Below, piece by piece: positions 1 to 8,480 of a stretch of 25,647 nucleotides of DNA; positions within the stretch are counted from its first letter, which is position 1, and the number at the start of each line of letters is the position of its first letter. The notes under the pieces were generated by a model, which was not told where the DNA came from, did no database searches, and saw only the letters and a program-made list of their open reading frames with translations. The translations under genes and the position numbers were made by a program. Origin of the DNA: Bacteroidales bacterium (GTDB taxonomy: Bacteria > Bacteroidota > Bacteroidia > Bacteroidales > ML635J-15); contig JALOAQ010000034.1 in NCBI GenBank assembly GCA_023228725.1, positions 1 to 25,647 of the forward strand, read 5' to 3'.

Positions 1-3000
1 GTTTGCGGATAAAAGCTCACATTTATTTCGTCGCTTGCAGTACAAGAGTTTGCGTCAGTAACAGTAAGAGAATAATCACCAGCAGTATTAATATTAATAC
101 TTTGACTTATAGCTGAATTTGACCAGAGGTAGCTTAAACCAGTTCCACCGGCATTAATTACAACAACTTCATTTGGACAAGAAATTATATCTTCACCTAA
201 ATCAATTGATGGGTTATTATTAATTGTTACTGACGTACTTGCAGAAGCAGAACAACCTGTTCCTGAATTAGTTAAACTAACTGTATATGTTCCGCCATGA
301 GTGGTTTGTGCGTTTGTTATTGTTGGATTTTGAGCATTTGATGTATAGGAATCAGATCCTGACCAAGCATAAGATGTACCTCCTGAACCATTAGCAGATA
401 ACTCAATATCATTTCCAACACAAATAGGTGTATTGCTTGAAGCTGTAATCGTAGGATTTGGATTGACTGTAATGTCTGTATTTGCAGAAGCTGAACAACC
501 TGTTACTGAATTAGTTAAACTTACAGTATATGTTCCGCCATGAGTGGTTTGTGCGTTTGTTATAGTTGGATTTTGAGTACTTGCTGTAAACGAAGCAGGT
601 CCTGACCAAGCATAAGATGTACCACCAGAACCATTAGCAGTTAAAACAATATCATTTCCAACACAAACAGGGCTATTGCTCGAAGCTGTAATTGTAGGAT
701 TTGGATTTACTGTAATGTCTGTATTTGCAGAAGCAGAACAACCTGTTACTGAATTAGTTAAACTTACAGTATATGTTCCGCCATGAGTGGTTTGTGCGTT
801 TGTTATAGTTGGATTTTGAGCATTTGATGTATAGGAAGCAGGTCCTGACCAAGCATAAGATGTACCTCCTGAACCATTAGCAGATAACTCAATATCATTT
901 CCAACACAAACCGGTGTATTGTTTGAAGCTGTAATTGTAGGATTTGGATTTACTGTAAGGTCTGTACTTGCAGAAGCAGAACAACCTGTTACTGAATTAG
1001 TTAAAGTAACTGTATATGTTCCGCTATGAGTGCTTTGTGCGTTTGTTATAGTTGGATTTTGATCATTTGATGTATAGGAAGCAGGTCCGGTCCAAGCATA
1101 AGATGTACCTCCTGAACCATTAGCAGATAACTCAATATCATTTCCAACACAAATAGGTGTATTGCTTGAAGCTGTAATTGTAGGATTTGGATTTACTGTA
1201 ATGTCTGTATTTGCAGAAGCTGAACAACCTGTTACTGAATTAGTTAAAGTAACTGTATATGTTCCGCCATGACTTGTTTGTGCGTTTGTTATAGTTGGAT
1301 TTTGATCATTTGATGTATAGGAATCAGGTCCGGTCCAAGCATAAGATGTACCTCCTGAACCATTAGCATATAACTCAATGTCATTTCCAACACAAACCGG
1401 TGTATTGCTTGAAGCTGTAATTGTAGGATTTGGATTTACAGTAAGGTCTGTACTTGCAGAAGCAGAACAACCTGTTCCTGAATTAGTTAAACTTACAGTA
1501 TATGTTCCGCCATGAGTGGTTTGTGCGTTTGTTATAGTTGGATTTTGAGCATTTGATGTATAGGAATCAGGTCCGGTCCAAGCATAAGATGTACCTCCTG
1601 AACCATTAGCAGATAACTCAATATCATTTCCAACACAAACAGGTGTATTGCTTGAAGCTGTAATTGTAGGATTTGGATTTACTGTAATATATGAATTTAT
1701 AGTTTTGGTATCACTTCCTCCAGTATTGGTTACAGTTAAACTAACTAGGTAAGTACCTGCTGTAGAGTATGTTATGCTTGGATTTTGAGAAGTGCTTGTA
1801 GCAGGTGTTCCTCCTTGAAAATTCCAAGACCAAGAAATTGGATCGTTAGTGGATTGATCTGTAAAATCAATTGATTCAGCTTCACAAATACTTGTTTCTG
1901 AGGCAGTGAACTCAGCTATTGGGGGAAGTATTATAGGAATTCCTGTAACAATTATATCATCAATTAAACAAGCAGCAGTAATGTTTACTGTTGAGCCATT
2001 TATACTTGTATTACTTGTCATTATCCATCTTAAATAAACTAAGGATTTATTTTCGCAATCTTGAGGAAGAGGAATATCAGTTAAAACTCCGGTAGTATTC
2101 CAAACCCCATTAGCGGCTTGATGAGCTGTGTTTGGGACATCTGTCCAAGTTGAACCGTTTAAACTATATTGAACTTTAAAATCTCTAGGGCTAAGGGTAT
2201 TATTTCCTGCAATTTTTGAAGACAGTTTTAGGTTTTCATAAGCAGTTGTTTCAAAAGACACTTGCCAGTATTTTGTGTTATTACCAGTATTCCATCTTGT
2301 GGCAGAGGCAGCTCTTGTTGTGGCTCCATTAGTGTTGAAAGTTGGATTATTAACTCCACCTGCTACAGAAATTTCCCGCGTGCCATCATTAGAAGGAATA
2401 CCTGCATCACTAAATTTATCAGCAGAATTTAGTGGAAAATCCCATTTGACAATTGTCTCTGGTGCAGGAGTAACGCTAATGTATAAATTTTCTGTATGCA
2501 TGTTATTCCCATATGAGTTTGTGGCTGTCAAGCTAACATTATAAACTCCAGGCGTATTGTAAACCACATTTGGATTTTGTAATGTCGAGCTAGTTGGTGT
2601 GCCACCTGGGAATGACCAAAGCCAAGACGTAGGCGAACAAGTTGAAGCGTCTGAAAAATTTATTGTAGAACCAGAAGCAACACTTGTTTGGTTTGCATAA
2701 AAATTAGCTATTGGTTTGCCTTCTGAACATAAAACAGGATAAATTGCCGTATTTGTAGATTGCCCCCATGCATCGCCTATTGATGTCCAATTATTATCTT
2801 CATCTTGGCACCAGCCCTCGTCTGTTCCGCTTCCCATTGCTGTTGCTAATATTGCTAAATTTTCTCCTAATCCCGTTGGTAGAATAAAACCTATAAATAT
2901 TTTTTTATTTGTAATATCAATAATATCACCAAAATCTATATAAGTTAAGTTCTCATTTTCTATATCCATTGCAATAGAAGTTAATGGATAAGTTTTACTT

Positions 3001-5852
3001 GCTAATACCGTTCCAGGAGAGTAGGAGTAACTTCCTGCACTTCCTCCGTTTGCTTCCCAAACATTAAAAGTAATATTAGTAGAAGGATTACTTCCTTCAG
3101 CAAGACCAAAATTGAAATATGCTCCTTCTAAATTATTATGTCCTGTATTATTGTCGAAATATTCAGCAATAGCTTTATCATCATAATAATTGTTTCCTGT
3201 TACATATCCTCCGTCCTGGACACCTGTTAGTCCAAGTGCACTGCTTGTGTGTGATATTTGATCGCAAATACAAGTTCCTGCTTCAGTTACGGTAATATAA
3301 TCTTGTTTTGAAATTATATCTTCTCCATTAATATTTGTTACTTTTAAACTAACATTATAAGTTCCTTGTGTATTGTATGTTATCACTGGATTTTGAAGAG
3401 TGCTACTAGCAGGAGTTCCTCCTTCAAAAGTCCATAGCCAGTTTGTAGCAGGCGGTGTACTAATTGATAAGTCCGAAAAATTAACTTGATTTCCTTCTGA
3501 AACAGTTGTAGGACTTGCTTCGAAATCAGCAATTGGAGGGGCTTCACCATCATAACAAACAAGCGGAAAAATAGCATATTGGAAATTTTCAAGACCTGAA
3601 AATATATTACTTATTAAATACCAAGAATTATTATAATAGGTATAAGCTGAACTAATCTCTCCATCAGCTGAATTAGACACTAAGGCTAATATATTACCGG
3701 AAGCTAAAGTGCCAGGTCTGTCAAATCCAATATAAAAACCTCCTGTAGGAATATTTATAATATCGTCAAAAGTAATATCAATATAGCCATCGTCTTCATA
3801 AGCATTTACTATAGATTGTAAGCTAATGGTTTTAGATGCAATAACACTGCCTGGACTATTACCATTATTATTATATACATTGAAAGTTACATTAACTTGT
3901 GATTGTATTTCAGCTTTAGCTATAAAAATTCTTACTCCTGTTAATGTATTGAATGGGCTATAAGATTGAAACCTTTCCGCCCATTTAGTCATAGTGTATT
4001 CATTAGTGCCAGAGACATAGCCACCCTCTGTAGTGCTATAAAGGGCAGCGTCACAACAAAATTGATTAAGATACTCGCAAAAAGAATCGCTTGACGAATA
4101 CACTGTAATATAATCTGTTTTTGTTTTTGAGTCGCTTCCGTTTGCATTTGTAGCTTGAAGTGTAACGCTATAGGTTCCTGGTGTATTGTAAACTATTCCT
4201 GTGGGTTCTGCTGCTGTTGAGCTACTTGGCGTTCCTCCTTCAAAAGTCCATAAAAACGAGCTAGGGCTATTTTCTGTTAAATTAAAAAAGTCTATACTAC
4301 TACCTTCAAGAATGCCGGTTTGAGAGGCGTAAAAATCTACAACTGGAGCAAGATTAGCAAATGGGTCATAACCAGGCAAAGTTGTTGCTCCTGTATTGGT
4401 TGGGTCAAGCCAAGGTTGAAGTTTTGTAGCATTTGTGCTACCATTTTTGTCCCAATGGTATGAAAAACGACCATAATAATCAGGACCGGCATTATTAGTG
4501 CCACATGCAGAACTTCCACCTGATAATGTGCCAATAATATGACCAGTGCTACTAAACAAAGGAGAGCCTGAAGAACCGCCTTCGGTACAACCATAACCAT
4601 TTGTAGTAGAAGTCCAAGTTGTTCTCCAACACGCAGTAGCAGGCATTATACTACCTCCAATATTTGTAGTACTTGTTGTTTTGCTTGCGGTACTGTAATA
4701 AGATATTTTTTTTATATCCCCGGCTGGGTGATGAATCCCAACACCATTTGAAAAAGAAGCGTTATCATTTCTATTCCAACCATTATAATAAGGTTGATGT
4801 GTTGCTGTTGGTGCAGAGTTTAACAAAACAAGAAACATATCAGAACCACCACTAATATTACCTTTTGCCTTACTAGTACAACCAGTTATAGAATAAGTTG
4901 TAGGTTCTTGGCTAGGATTTGTACAGCCTACTGCTTCATATCTGAATTTAAAAATCCACTGATTTAATTCGGTAGTAGTTGCATCGCTCGCTCCACAATG
5001 AAAAGCTGTTAAAAAATATGGAGTTCCATCATTATTTGTGTTATTAACTAAACTACCCGTACATAAATACCAGTCCCCGCCGGCTAAAAAAGTTATTTGA
5101 GCAACCCCGCGTTTTTGATTTTGCCAATTGTCTCCTTCTGGCGAACAATTAATATTTACTTGACAAGAACCTGAAACTCCAACAGTTTTTGGACCGTCTT
5201 CATATTTTGCTATGCCTGGTAAATCTTCATAAAAATATCCTATGCCCGAAATGTGAAAATCACTAGCTTCTCTCATAATTTCTGGCTCATAATACTCAAT
5301 ATAAACACTAGAACCTTGAAGCATTTCAGTTGCAAAACTTCGGTTGTCCAAATTGTTTTTATAATTAAATTCTCCTATCACATGTTTTCGGTTTTCGTTA
5401 TAGAAAAACATTGTGCACCCTTTAGCTAAGTGCCAATCATCAAAACTTACTGATAGAGCTTTTGCGTTGGGAACCGTGATTTTCAATAACCAAAGTCTGC
5501 CTCCTTCTGGTAAATTAGTCCATTCACCACCCGAATCTTTACTTATGCTTATTGGCAAATGAGTTCCAACTCTTGGTGGTAAATCATTTTCTCTTTGTAA
5601 ATCTTCTGCACGCAGACTTGAAATATCCGGTGATTTTAAAATTATTTCATCAAAACTTAGCTCAAGTTTAGTGTCCCCTGCCAATCTTTTAGTAGTATTA
5701 AAACTTTTTGGTTGGCCACCGTGACTTATTTGAGAATAAGAAGTTTGGGGTAAAAATCCAAATAATCCAAATAAAAAACTAATAGCGAAAAATTGCTTAA
5801 CTGTTCTTAAATGCTTACTAGTTAAGTTTGAAAAATAATTTAAAAAACTCAT
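1..5852 (-). CDS. Giant secreted lysyl-endopeptidase-like serine protease with PKD and Ig-like repeats (3' end outside window)
   Basis: An open frame runs from ATG at 5852 to the window edge, giving 1950 residues without a stop. Residues 1-45 form a long signal peptide with a hydrophobic core (FFAISFLFGLFGFLP). A pro-region follows, then residues 219-490 closely resemble Achromobacter lysyl endopeptidase: they share GVSGSC, the TGSLVNNT stretch, His285 (LTAFHCG), Asp338 (SDMFLVLL) and Ser428 (GGSSGSP). Asp458 in GPDYYGR aligns with the S1-pocket acid that selects Lys in that enzyme, which is my inference. PKD domains lie at about 500-585, 771-854, 1043-1124 and 1306-1388. Two related beta-rich modules lie at about 585-770 and 855-1040, and another beta-sandwich at 1130-1302. 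Six 81-residue Ig-like repeats follow (about 1388-1871), then a diverged one. The protein is probably exported and surface-attached or released. A type IX sorting domain would be expected at the unseen C terminus. Fold class is sure; the substrate is not. Confidence 0.9.
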   Translation of the reverse strand, partial: MSFLNYFSNLTSKHLRTVKQFFAISFLFGLFGFLPQTSYSQISHGGQPKSFNTTKRLAGDTKLELSFDEIILKSPDISSLRAEDLQRENDLPPRVGTHLPISISKDSGGEWTNLPEGGRLWLLKITVPNAKALSVSFDDWHLAKGCTMFFYNENRKHVIGEFNYKNNLDNRSFATEMLQGSSVYIEYYEPEIMREASDFHISGIGYFYEDLPGIAKYEDGPKTVGVSGSCQVNINCSPEGDNWQNQKRGVAQITFLAGGDWYLCTGSLVNNTNNDGTPYFLTAFHCGASDATTTELNQWIFKFRYEAVGCTNPSQEPTTYSITGCTSKAKGNISGGSDMFLVLLNSAPTATHQPYYNGWNRNDNASFSNGVGIHHPAGDIKKISYYSTASKTTSTTNIGGSIMPATACWRTTWTSTTNGYGCTEGGSSGSPLFSSTGHIIGTLSGGSSACGTNNAGPDYYGRFSYHWDKNGSTNATKLQPWLDPTNTGATTLPGYDPFANLAPVVDFYASQTGILEGSSIDFFNLTENSPSSFLWTFEGGTPSSSTAAEPTGIVYNTPGTYSVTLQATNANGSDSKTKTDYITVYSSSDSFCEYLNQFCCDAALYSTTEGGYVSGTNEYTMTKWAERFQSYSPFNTLTGVRIFIAKAEIQSQVNVTFNVYNNNGNSPGSVIASKTISLQSIVNAYEDDGYIDITFDDIINIPTGGFYIGFDRPGTLASGNILALVSNSADGEISSAYTYYNNSWYLISNIFSGLENFQYAIFPLVCYDGEAPPIADFEASPTTVSEGNQVNFSDLSISTPPATNWLWTFEGGTPASSTLQNPVITYNTQGTYNVSLKVTNINGEDIISKQDYITVTEAGTCICDQISHTSSALGLTGVQDGGYVTGNNYYDDKAIAEYFDNNTGHNNLEGAYFNFGLAEGSNPSTNITFNVWEANGGSAGSYSYSPGTVLASKTYPLTSIAMDIENENLTYIDFGDIIDITNKKIFIGFILPTGLGENLAILATAMGSGTDEGWCQDEDNNWTSIGDAWGQSTNTAIYPVLCSEGKPIANFYANQTSVASGSTINFSDASTCSPTSWLWSFPGGTPTSSTLQNPNVVYNTPGVYNVSLTATNSYGNNMHTENLYISVTPAPETIVKWDFPLNSADKFSDAGIPSNDGTREISVAGGVNNPTFNTNGATTRAASATRWNTGNNTKYWQVSFETTAYENLKLSSKIAGNNTLSPRDFKVQYSLNGSTWTDVPNTAHQAANGVWNTTGVLTDIPLPQDCENKSLVYLRWIMTSNTSINGSTVNITAACLIDDIIVTGIPIILPPIAEFTASETSICEAESIDFTDQSTNDPISWSWNFQGGTPATSTSQNPSITYSTAGTYLVSLTVTNTGGSDTKTINSYITVNPNPTITASSNTPVCVGNDIELSANGSGGTSYAWTGPDSYTSNAQNPTITNAQTTHGGTYTVSLTNSGTGCSASASTDLTVNPNPTITASSNTPVCVGNDIELYANGSGGTSYAWTGPDSYTSNDQNPTITNAQTSHGGTYTVTLTNSVTGCSASANTDITVNPNPTITASSNTPICVGNDIELSANGSGGTSYAWTGPASYTSNDQNPTITNAQSTHSGTYTVTLTNSVTGCSASASTDLTVNPNPTITASNNTPVCVGNDIELSANGSGGTSYAWSGPASYTSNAQNPTITNAQTTHGGTYTVSLTNSVTGCSASANTDITVNPNPTITASSNSPVCVGNDIVLTANGSGGTSYAWSGPASFTASTQNPTITNAQTTHGGTYTVSLTNSVTGCSASANTDITVNPNPTITASSNTPICVGNDIELSANGSGGTSYAWSGSDSYTSNAQNPTITNAQTTHGGTYTVSLTNSGTGCSASASTSVTINNNPSIDLGEDIISCPNEVVVINAGGTGLSYLWSNSAISQSININTAGDYSLTVTDANSCTASDEINVSFYPQ
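238..1690 (-). repeat. Six 243-bp tandem repeats encoding 81-residue Ig-like domains
   Basis: The DNA repeats with an exact 243-bp period. Equivalent points fall at 237, 480, 723, 966, 1209 and 1452, and the last copy ends near 1690. Each unit encodes an Ig-like domain with a cysteine near each end (PVCVGN and TGCSAS) and the core SYAW-G-P...NPTITNAQTT-GGTYTV. No copy has an indel, so the frame is kept. Copies differ at scattered positions shared in different combinations between non-adjacent copies, as expected from recombination or gene conversion. A diverged further copy covers 1-237. Confidence 0.9.
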
Positions 5853-5925
5853 AATTTATAATTTAATTAAATATTAACTTAATTTTAATAAAACTATAGA
5901 AAATAAACACAGTTTCATCATTCTT

Positions 5926-5955
5926 CAAAAATACAAAATTTAATACTTTTTTCAA
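5926..5955 (-). promoter_or_regulatory. Bacteroidota-type promoter of the giant protease
   Basis: Read on the minus strand, TTG at 5955-5953 is followed after 19 nt by TATTTTTG at 5933-5926. This matches the TTTG / TAnnTTTG consensus with ideal spacing. The ATG lies about 74 nt downstream of the -7 element. Confidence 0.65.
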
Positions 5956-6090
5956 TAAATTTTTTTAATATTATATAAATGACTGTCTATAAAATACTCA
6001 TATTCTTTTATTTGCTAATACGAGTACTAAACCTAGAAAATTTATTAATATTTTTTTTTATCCGGACCTTATTTTTTAAATTATTTTTTT

Positions 6091-6098
6091 TAATTTTG
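6091..6098 (+). promoter_or_regulatory. -7 element TAATTTTG upstream of the DUF4476 gene
   Basis: TAATTTTG matches TAnnTTTG exactly. No clear TTTG sits 19 nt upstream (the bases there read TTA). Transcription would begin near 6105, which supports translation starting at ATG 6149 rather than TTG 6110. Confidence 0.55.
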
Positions 6099-6148
6099 TG
6101 GCATAAAATTTGACAAGAAACAATTGCTTAACCCAAACATATAATATT

Positions 6149-7210
6149 ATGAAATTTTTTTATCTTTTTATTTTTAGTCTGATATTAGGCTACACTTTAA
6201 ATGCTCAAACTAATAATTTAGTTGTTTTTACAGAAAATGGCGAAGAGTTTATTTTGTTTATCAATAGCGTAAAACAAAATTCTTCTCCAATGGCAAGCGT
6301 GCAAGCTAAAGATGTTGCACCTAGCTGTAAAATACGAATGTCTTTTGACAACAAATCTATTCCTGAATTTAATCAAAATTTTTGGACAGAAAGCGAAAAT
6401 ATGGAAATAACTCTTGTTGTAAAACAAAACAATAAAGGGAAATATGTTATGAGGCAAGTGAGTGAAATCTCTAGACTTGAAAGCGCTAATGTCTCAAATC
6501 ACGACAGTAATGCAACTTATGAAGATCCTGGAATAGCTGTTTCAAATGAACCCGTGAATATTCAAATTTCTCATCCAAGTCAAACAAGCGAAACTGTTGT
6601 TACTACGACTACTGTTACTACAGAAAAAAATCCAAGAGATATGAATAAACACAGTGACAAAGGTAGAGATGAAAATGTTTCTATTGGTTTACAAATTGGT
6701 GAGGATGGAATAAAAATTAATGCAAAAGATGGTGACGAAGGTTTTAATATGTCGATAACAGGTTCTGAATCACATAGAAAAACTGAAAGTAAAAAACATA
6801 GTCAAACAATTAGTACAACTACAACTACCACCACAACCACTACTAGCGGTACTACTATTGTTCCGGCTCAAGAAGAAGCACAAGTGGTTATTGTTGAAGA
6901 AACAACTATAGTAAGATGTCCTAGTGCTACTTCAAATGCAGATTTTAATGATATTTTAAATAATATTAAATCAATAAATTTTGAAGAAACAAAATTAAGT
7001 ACAGCTAAGCAAATTTGTAAATCCGAGTGCTTTTCTGCCGACCAAATCAAAGAAATTAATGATGTGTTTAATTTTGAAGACAGCCGTTTAGAATTTGCAA
7101 AATATGCTTATGATTATGTTTATGACGCTTCTAAATACTATAAAGTAAACTCTTCTTTCAAGTTTAGCTCGTCTATTGATGATTTGAATGAATTTCTTCA
7201 AACAAAATAA
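6149..7210 (+). CDS. Exported DUF4476 domain protein with threonine-rich linkers
   Basis: I chose ATG 6149 over the upstream in-frame TTG at 6110. From 6149 the protein begins directly with a signal peptide (MKFFYLFIFSLILGYTLNAQ, cleavage likely just before Q20), and the -7 element at 6091 would leave almost no leader for 6110. The mature protein of 353 residues has three parts. The first is an N-terminal region of about 90 residues. The middle is long, polar and low-complexity, with Thr runs (VTTTTVTT near residue 152 and about ten consecutive Thr further on). The C-terminal part of about 95 residues resembles DUF4476: IKSINFEETKLSTAKQI, FSADQIKEINDVFNFEDSRLEFAKYAYDYVYD, and an FKFSSSIDDLNEFL ending. 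DUF4476 has no established function; it is common in exported Bacteroidota proteins. A strong hairpin terminator follows the stop codon, suggesting a single-gene transcript. Confidence 0.8.
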   Translation: MKFFYLFIFSLILGYTLNAQTNNLVVFTENGEEFILFINSVKQNSSPMASVQAKDVAPSCKIRMSFDNKSIPEFNQNFWTESENMEITLVVKQNNKGKYVMRQVSEISRLESANVSNHDSNATYEDPGIAVSNEPVNIQISHPSQTSETVVTTTTVTTEKNPRDMNKHSDKGRDENVSIGLQIGEDGIKINAKDGDEGFNMSITGSESHRKTESKKHSQTISTTTTTTTTTTSGTTIVPAQEEAQVVIVEETTIVRCPSATSNADFNDILNNIKSINFEETKLSTAKQICKSECFSADQIKEINDVFNFEDSRLEFAKYAYDYVYDASKYYKVNSSFKFSSSIDDLNEFLQTK

Positions 7211-7718
7211 TTTTAACATTAAAAAAGCACCAACAAGTTTGTCGGTGCTTTTTATTATGTTTAGTGTTTGTTTTTCTCAAGAAAATAAGTCTGTAATTTG
7301 TAATCTTAGAACTACAGAAAAATGGAGGATTTTTGCTGAAGAGGAAAAATATTCTCAAGCTCTTGAAATTTTATTTGATAGTATTGAAAGCTCAAATTGT
7401 AAAAATAAAAACAGTATTTACTGGCATATAGGTCAAGTTTATGCTTATGATAATGATTATCAAACTGCAATTAAATATTTAAAAAAATCATCTGATATTT
7501 TTAGTTTAACTTTTGATAGAGACTGGAGATTGTATTATAAAGGTACAATTGCATTTTTAAAAAGAGATAAAAACAAACTTGAAAAAATTGGCACAAAACT
7601 TTGTGCAAAACATTCGGCTTACTATTATAGAAATGTGTGTGTAGTGAAGTCGCTTAATGAAAATTTTGATGATACATACAAAAATGCTTATGAAAAGGCT
7701 AAACAATATCAAGAATAA
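7188..7718 (+). CDS. Small exported TPR-like protein, start uncertain
   Basis: The frame opens with ATG 7188, overlapping the DUF4476 gene by 23 nt. It gives 176 residues with a plausible signal sequence (basic NIKKAP, then SLSVLFIMFSVCFSQ). The next in-frame ATG is 7257, after the terminator hairpin, and would remove most of that signal sequence; ATG 7188 is therefore preferred. The body contains TPR-like helices: EEEKYSQALEILFDSI, IYWHIGQVYAYDNDYQTAIKYLKKSSDIF and WRLYYKGTIAFLKRDK. These suggest about two repeats and a protein-interaction role. Several Cys residues are present, but no lipobox. The hairpin at 7221-7254 lies within codons 12-23, so readthrough or attenuation would govern its expression from upstream. 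Function unknown. Confidence 0.6.
   Translation: MNFFKQNNFNIKKAPTSLSVLFIMFSVCFSQENKSVICNLRTTEKWRIFAEEEKYSQALEILFDSIESSNCKNKNSIYWHIGQVYAYDNDYQTAIKYLKKSSDIFSLTFDRDWRLYYKGTIAFLKRDKNKLEKIGTKLCAKHSAYYYRNVCVVKSLNENFDDTYKNAYEKAKQYQE
7221..7254 (+). terminator. Rho-independent-type terminator hairpin after the DUF4476 gene
   Basis: The arms AAAAAGCACC and GGTGCTTTTT are perfect inverted repeats. The loop can pair further (ACAA with TTGT, after an A/C mismatch), leaving a two-base tip. A T run follows on the plus strand and an A run precedes it, so it could work in both directions. It begins 10 nt after the DUF4476 stop, inside the reading frame of the following TPR-like gene. Confidence 0.8.
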
Positions 7719-7742
7719 ACTTAGGTTTTGCTTTTAAATCCT

Positions 7743-7750
7743 TAAATTTG
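7743..7750 (+). promoter_or_regulatory. -7 element TAAATTTG of rsmE
   Basis: This is an exact TAnnTTTG match ending 13 nt before the rsmE ATG. No TTTG lies at the ideal distance; the nearest, at 7727-7730, is only 12 nt upstream. The predicted leader is very short. Confidence 0.55.
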
Positions 7751-7763
7751 CAAAAAGATTTTT

Positions 7764-8480
7764 ATGTACTTATTTTATGATAAAAACATTTCCGGTAATT
7801 TTCATGTCTTAAACGAAGAAGAGTCAAAGCATTGTGTTAAAGTTTTAAGATTAAATATTGGTGACGAGGTTTTTTTGACTGATGGATTAGGAAATTTATA
7901 CAAAACAATTATTTCTGAAATATATTCCAAAAAAGTAATTTTGAAAATTATTGAGCATACAGAAAATTACGAAAAACGCAATTATAACTTGCATATTGCT
8001 ATTGCTCCAACTAAGATGAATGAGCGTTTTGAGTGGTTTGTCGAAAAATCTGTGGAAATAGGAATTGATGAAATTACCCCGATAATTTGTAAAAATTCTG
8101 AACGTAAAATTGTGAAAAATGATAGGCTAAACCGAGTTGCCCAAGCTGCAATGAAACAATCTTACAAGGCTTATCATCCGCAAATTAACGAGTACATAAA
8201 TTTAGAGATATTTTTAAATAAAAATCTTAATTACCAGCATAAATTTATTGCCCATTGTTTTGATATTGCCGAAAAACAATACTTAGCATCAATTTTAAAT
8301 AAAAACTCTTCTTATTTAATTTTAATTGGTCCTGAAGGTGATTTTACCCAAGATGAAATTAAGCTGTGTAAAAATGCAGGTTTTAAAGAAATCAGTCTTG
8401 GTAAAAGTCGCTTACGCACCGAAACTGCTGGAGTGGTTGCTTGTAATATTGTTTCAGTAATAAATTCAATTTTACTTTAA
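7764..8480 (+). CDS. rsmE: 16S rRNA (uracil-1498-N3)-methyltransferase RsmE
   Basis: RsmE is a SPOUT-fold enzyme that methylates N3 of U1498 in 16S rRNA using S-adenosylmethionine. At 238 residues it is of normal length. The N-terminal PUA-like RNA-binding domain (about 1-70) contains the typical EESKHCVKVLRLNIGDEV. The catalytic domain contains IAPTKMNERFEWFVEKSVEIGI (80-101), ILIGPEGDFT (186-195) and the knot-forming LGKSRLRTETA (212-222), which bind the methyl donor. The start ATG is preceded by a TAAATTTG -7 element. The 3' end overlaps that of radA, on the other strand, by 9 nt, so there is no room for a conventional terminator between them. Assignment is firm. Confidence 0.95.
   Translation: MYLFYDKNISGNFHVLNEEESKHCVKVLRLNIGDEVFLTDGLGNLYKTIISEIYSKKVILKIIEHTENYEKRNYNLHIAIAPTKMNERFEWFVEKSVEIGIDEITPIICKNSERKIVKNDRLNRVAQAAMKQSYKAYHPQINEYINLEIFLNKNLNYQHKFIAHCFDIAEKQYLASILNKNSSYLILIGPEGDFTQDEIKLCKNAGFKEISLGKSRLRTETAGVVACNIVSVINSILL

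Larger units (their letters stand above)
5853..6148. other. Divergent intergenic region between the protease and DUF4476 genes
   Basis: These 296 bases hold no supportable gene. They are extremely AT-rich and carry a promoter for the minus-strand protease and a -7 element for the plus-strand DUF4476 gene. The protease leader would be about 70 nt long, unusually long compared with the other leaders here. I saw no convincing structured RNA in it. Confidence 0.7.

Noticed and set aside
1..1690. Regular repeats resembling a CRISPR-type or non-coding satellite array
   Set aside because: The period is 243 bp, whole units are similar without spacers, and every unit stays in frame inside one protein, so it is a coding domain repeat.
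2275..2544. Short plus-strand open frame opposite the protease gene
   Set aside because: It lies wholly within the protease gene on the other strand, has no promoter and shows no recognisable protein.
4337..4600. Minus-strand open frame in another phase of the protease gene
   Set aside because: It overlaps the catalytic Ser region of the real protein in a different frame; the real frame carries GGSSGSP and runs uninterrupted.
6110..6148. TTG start for the DUF4476 gene
   Set aside because: It lies only 12 nt after the -7 element and would put 13 polar residues before a complete signal peptide that begins at ATG 6149.
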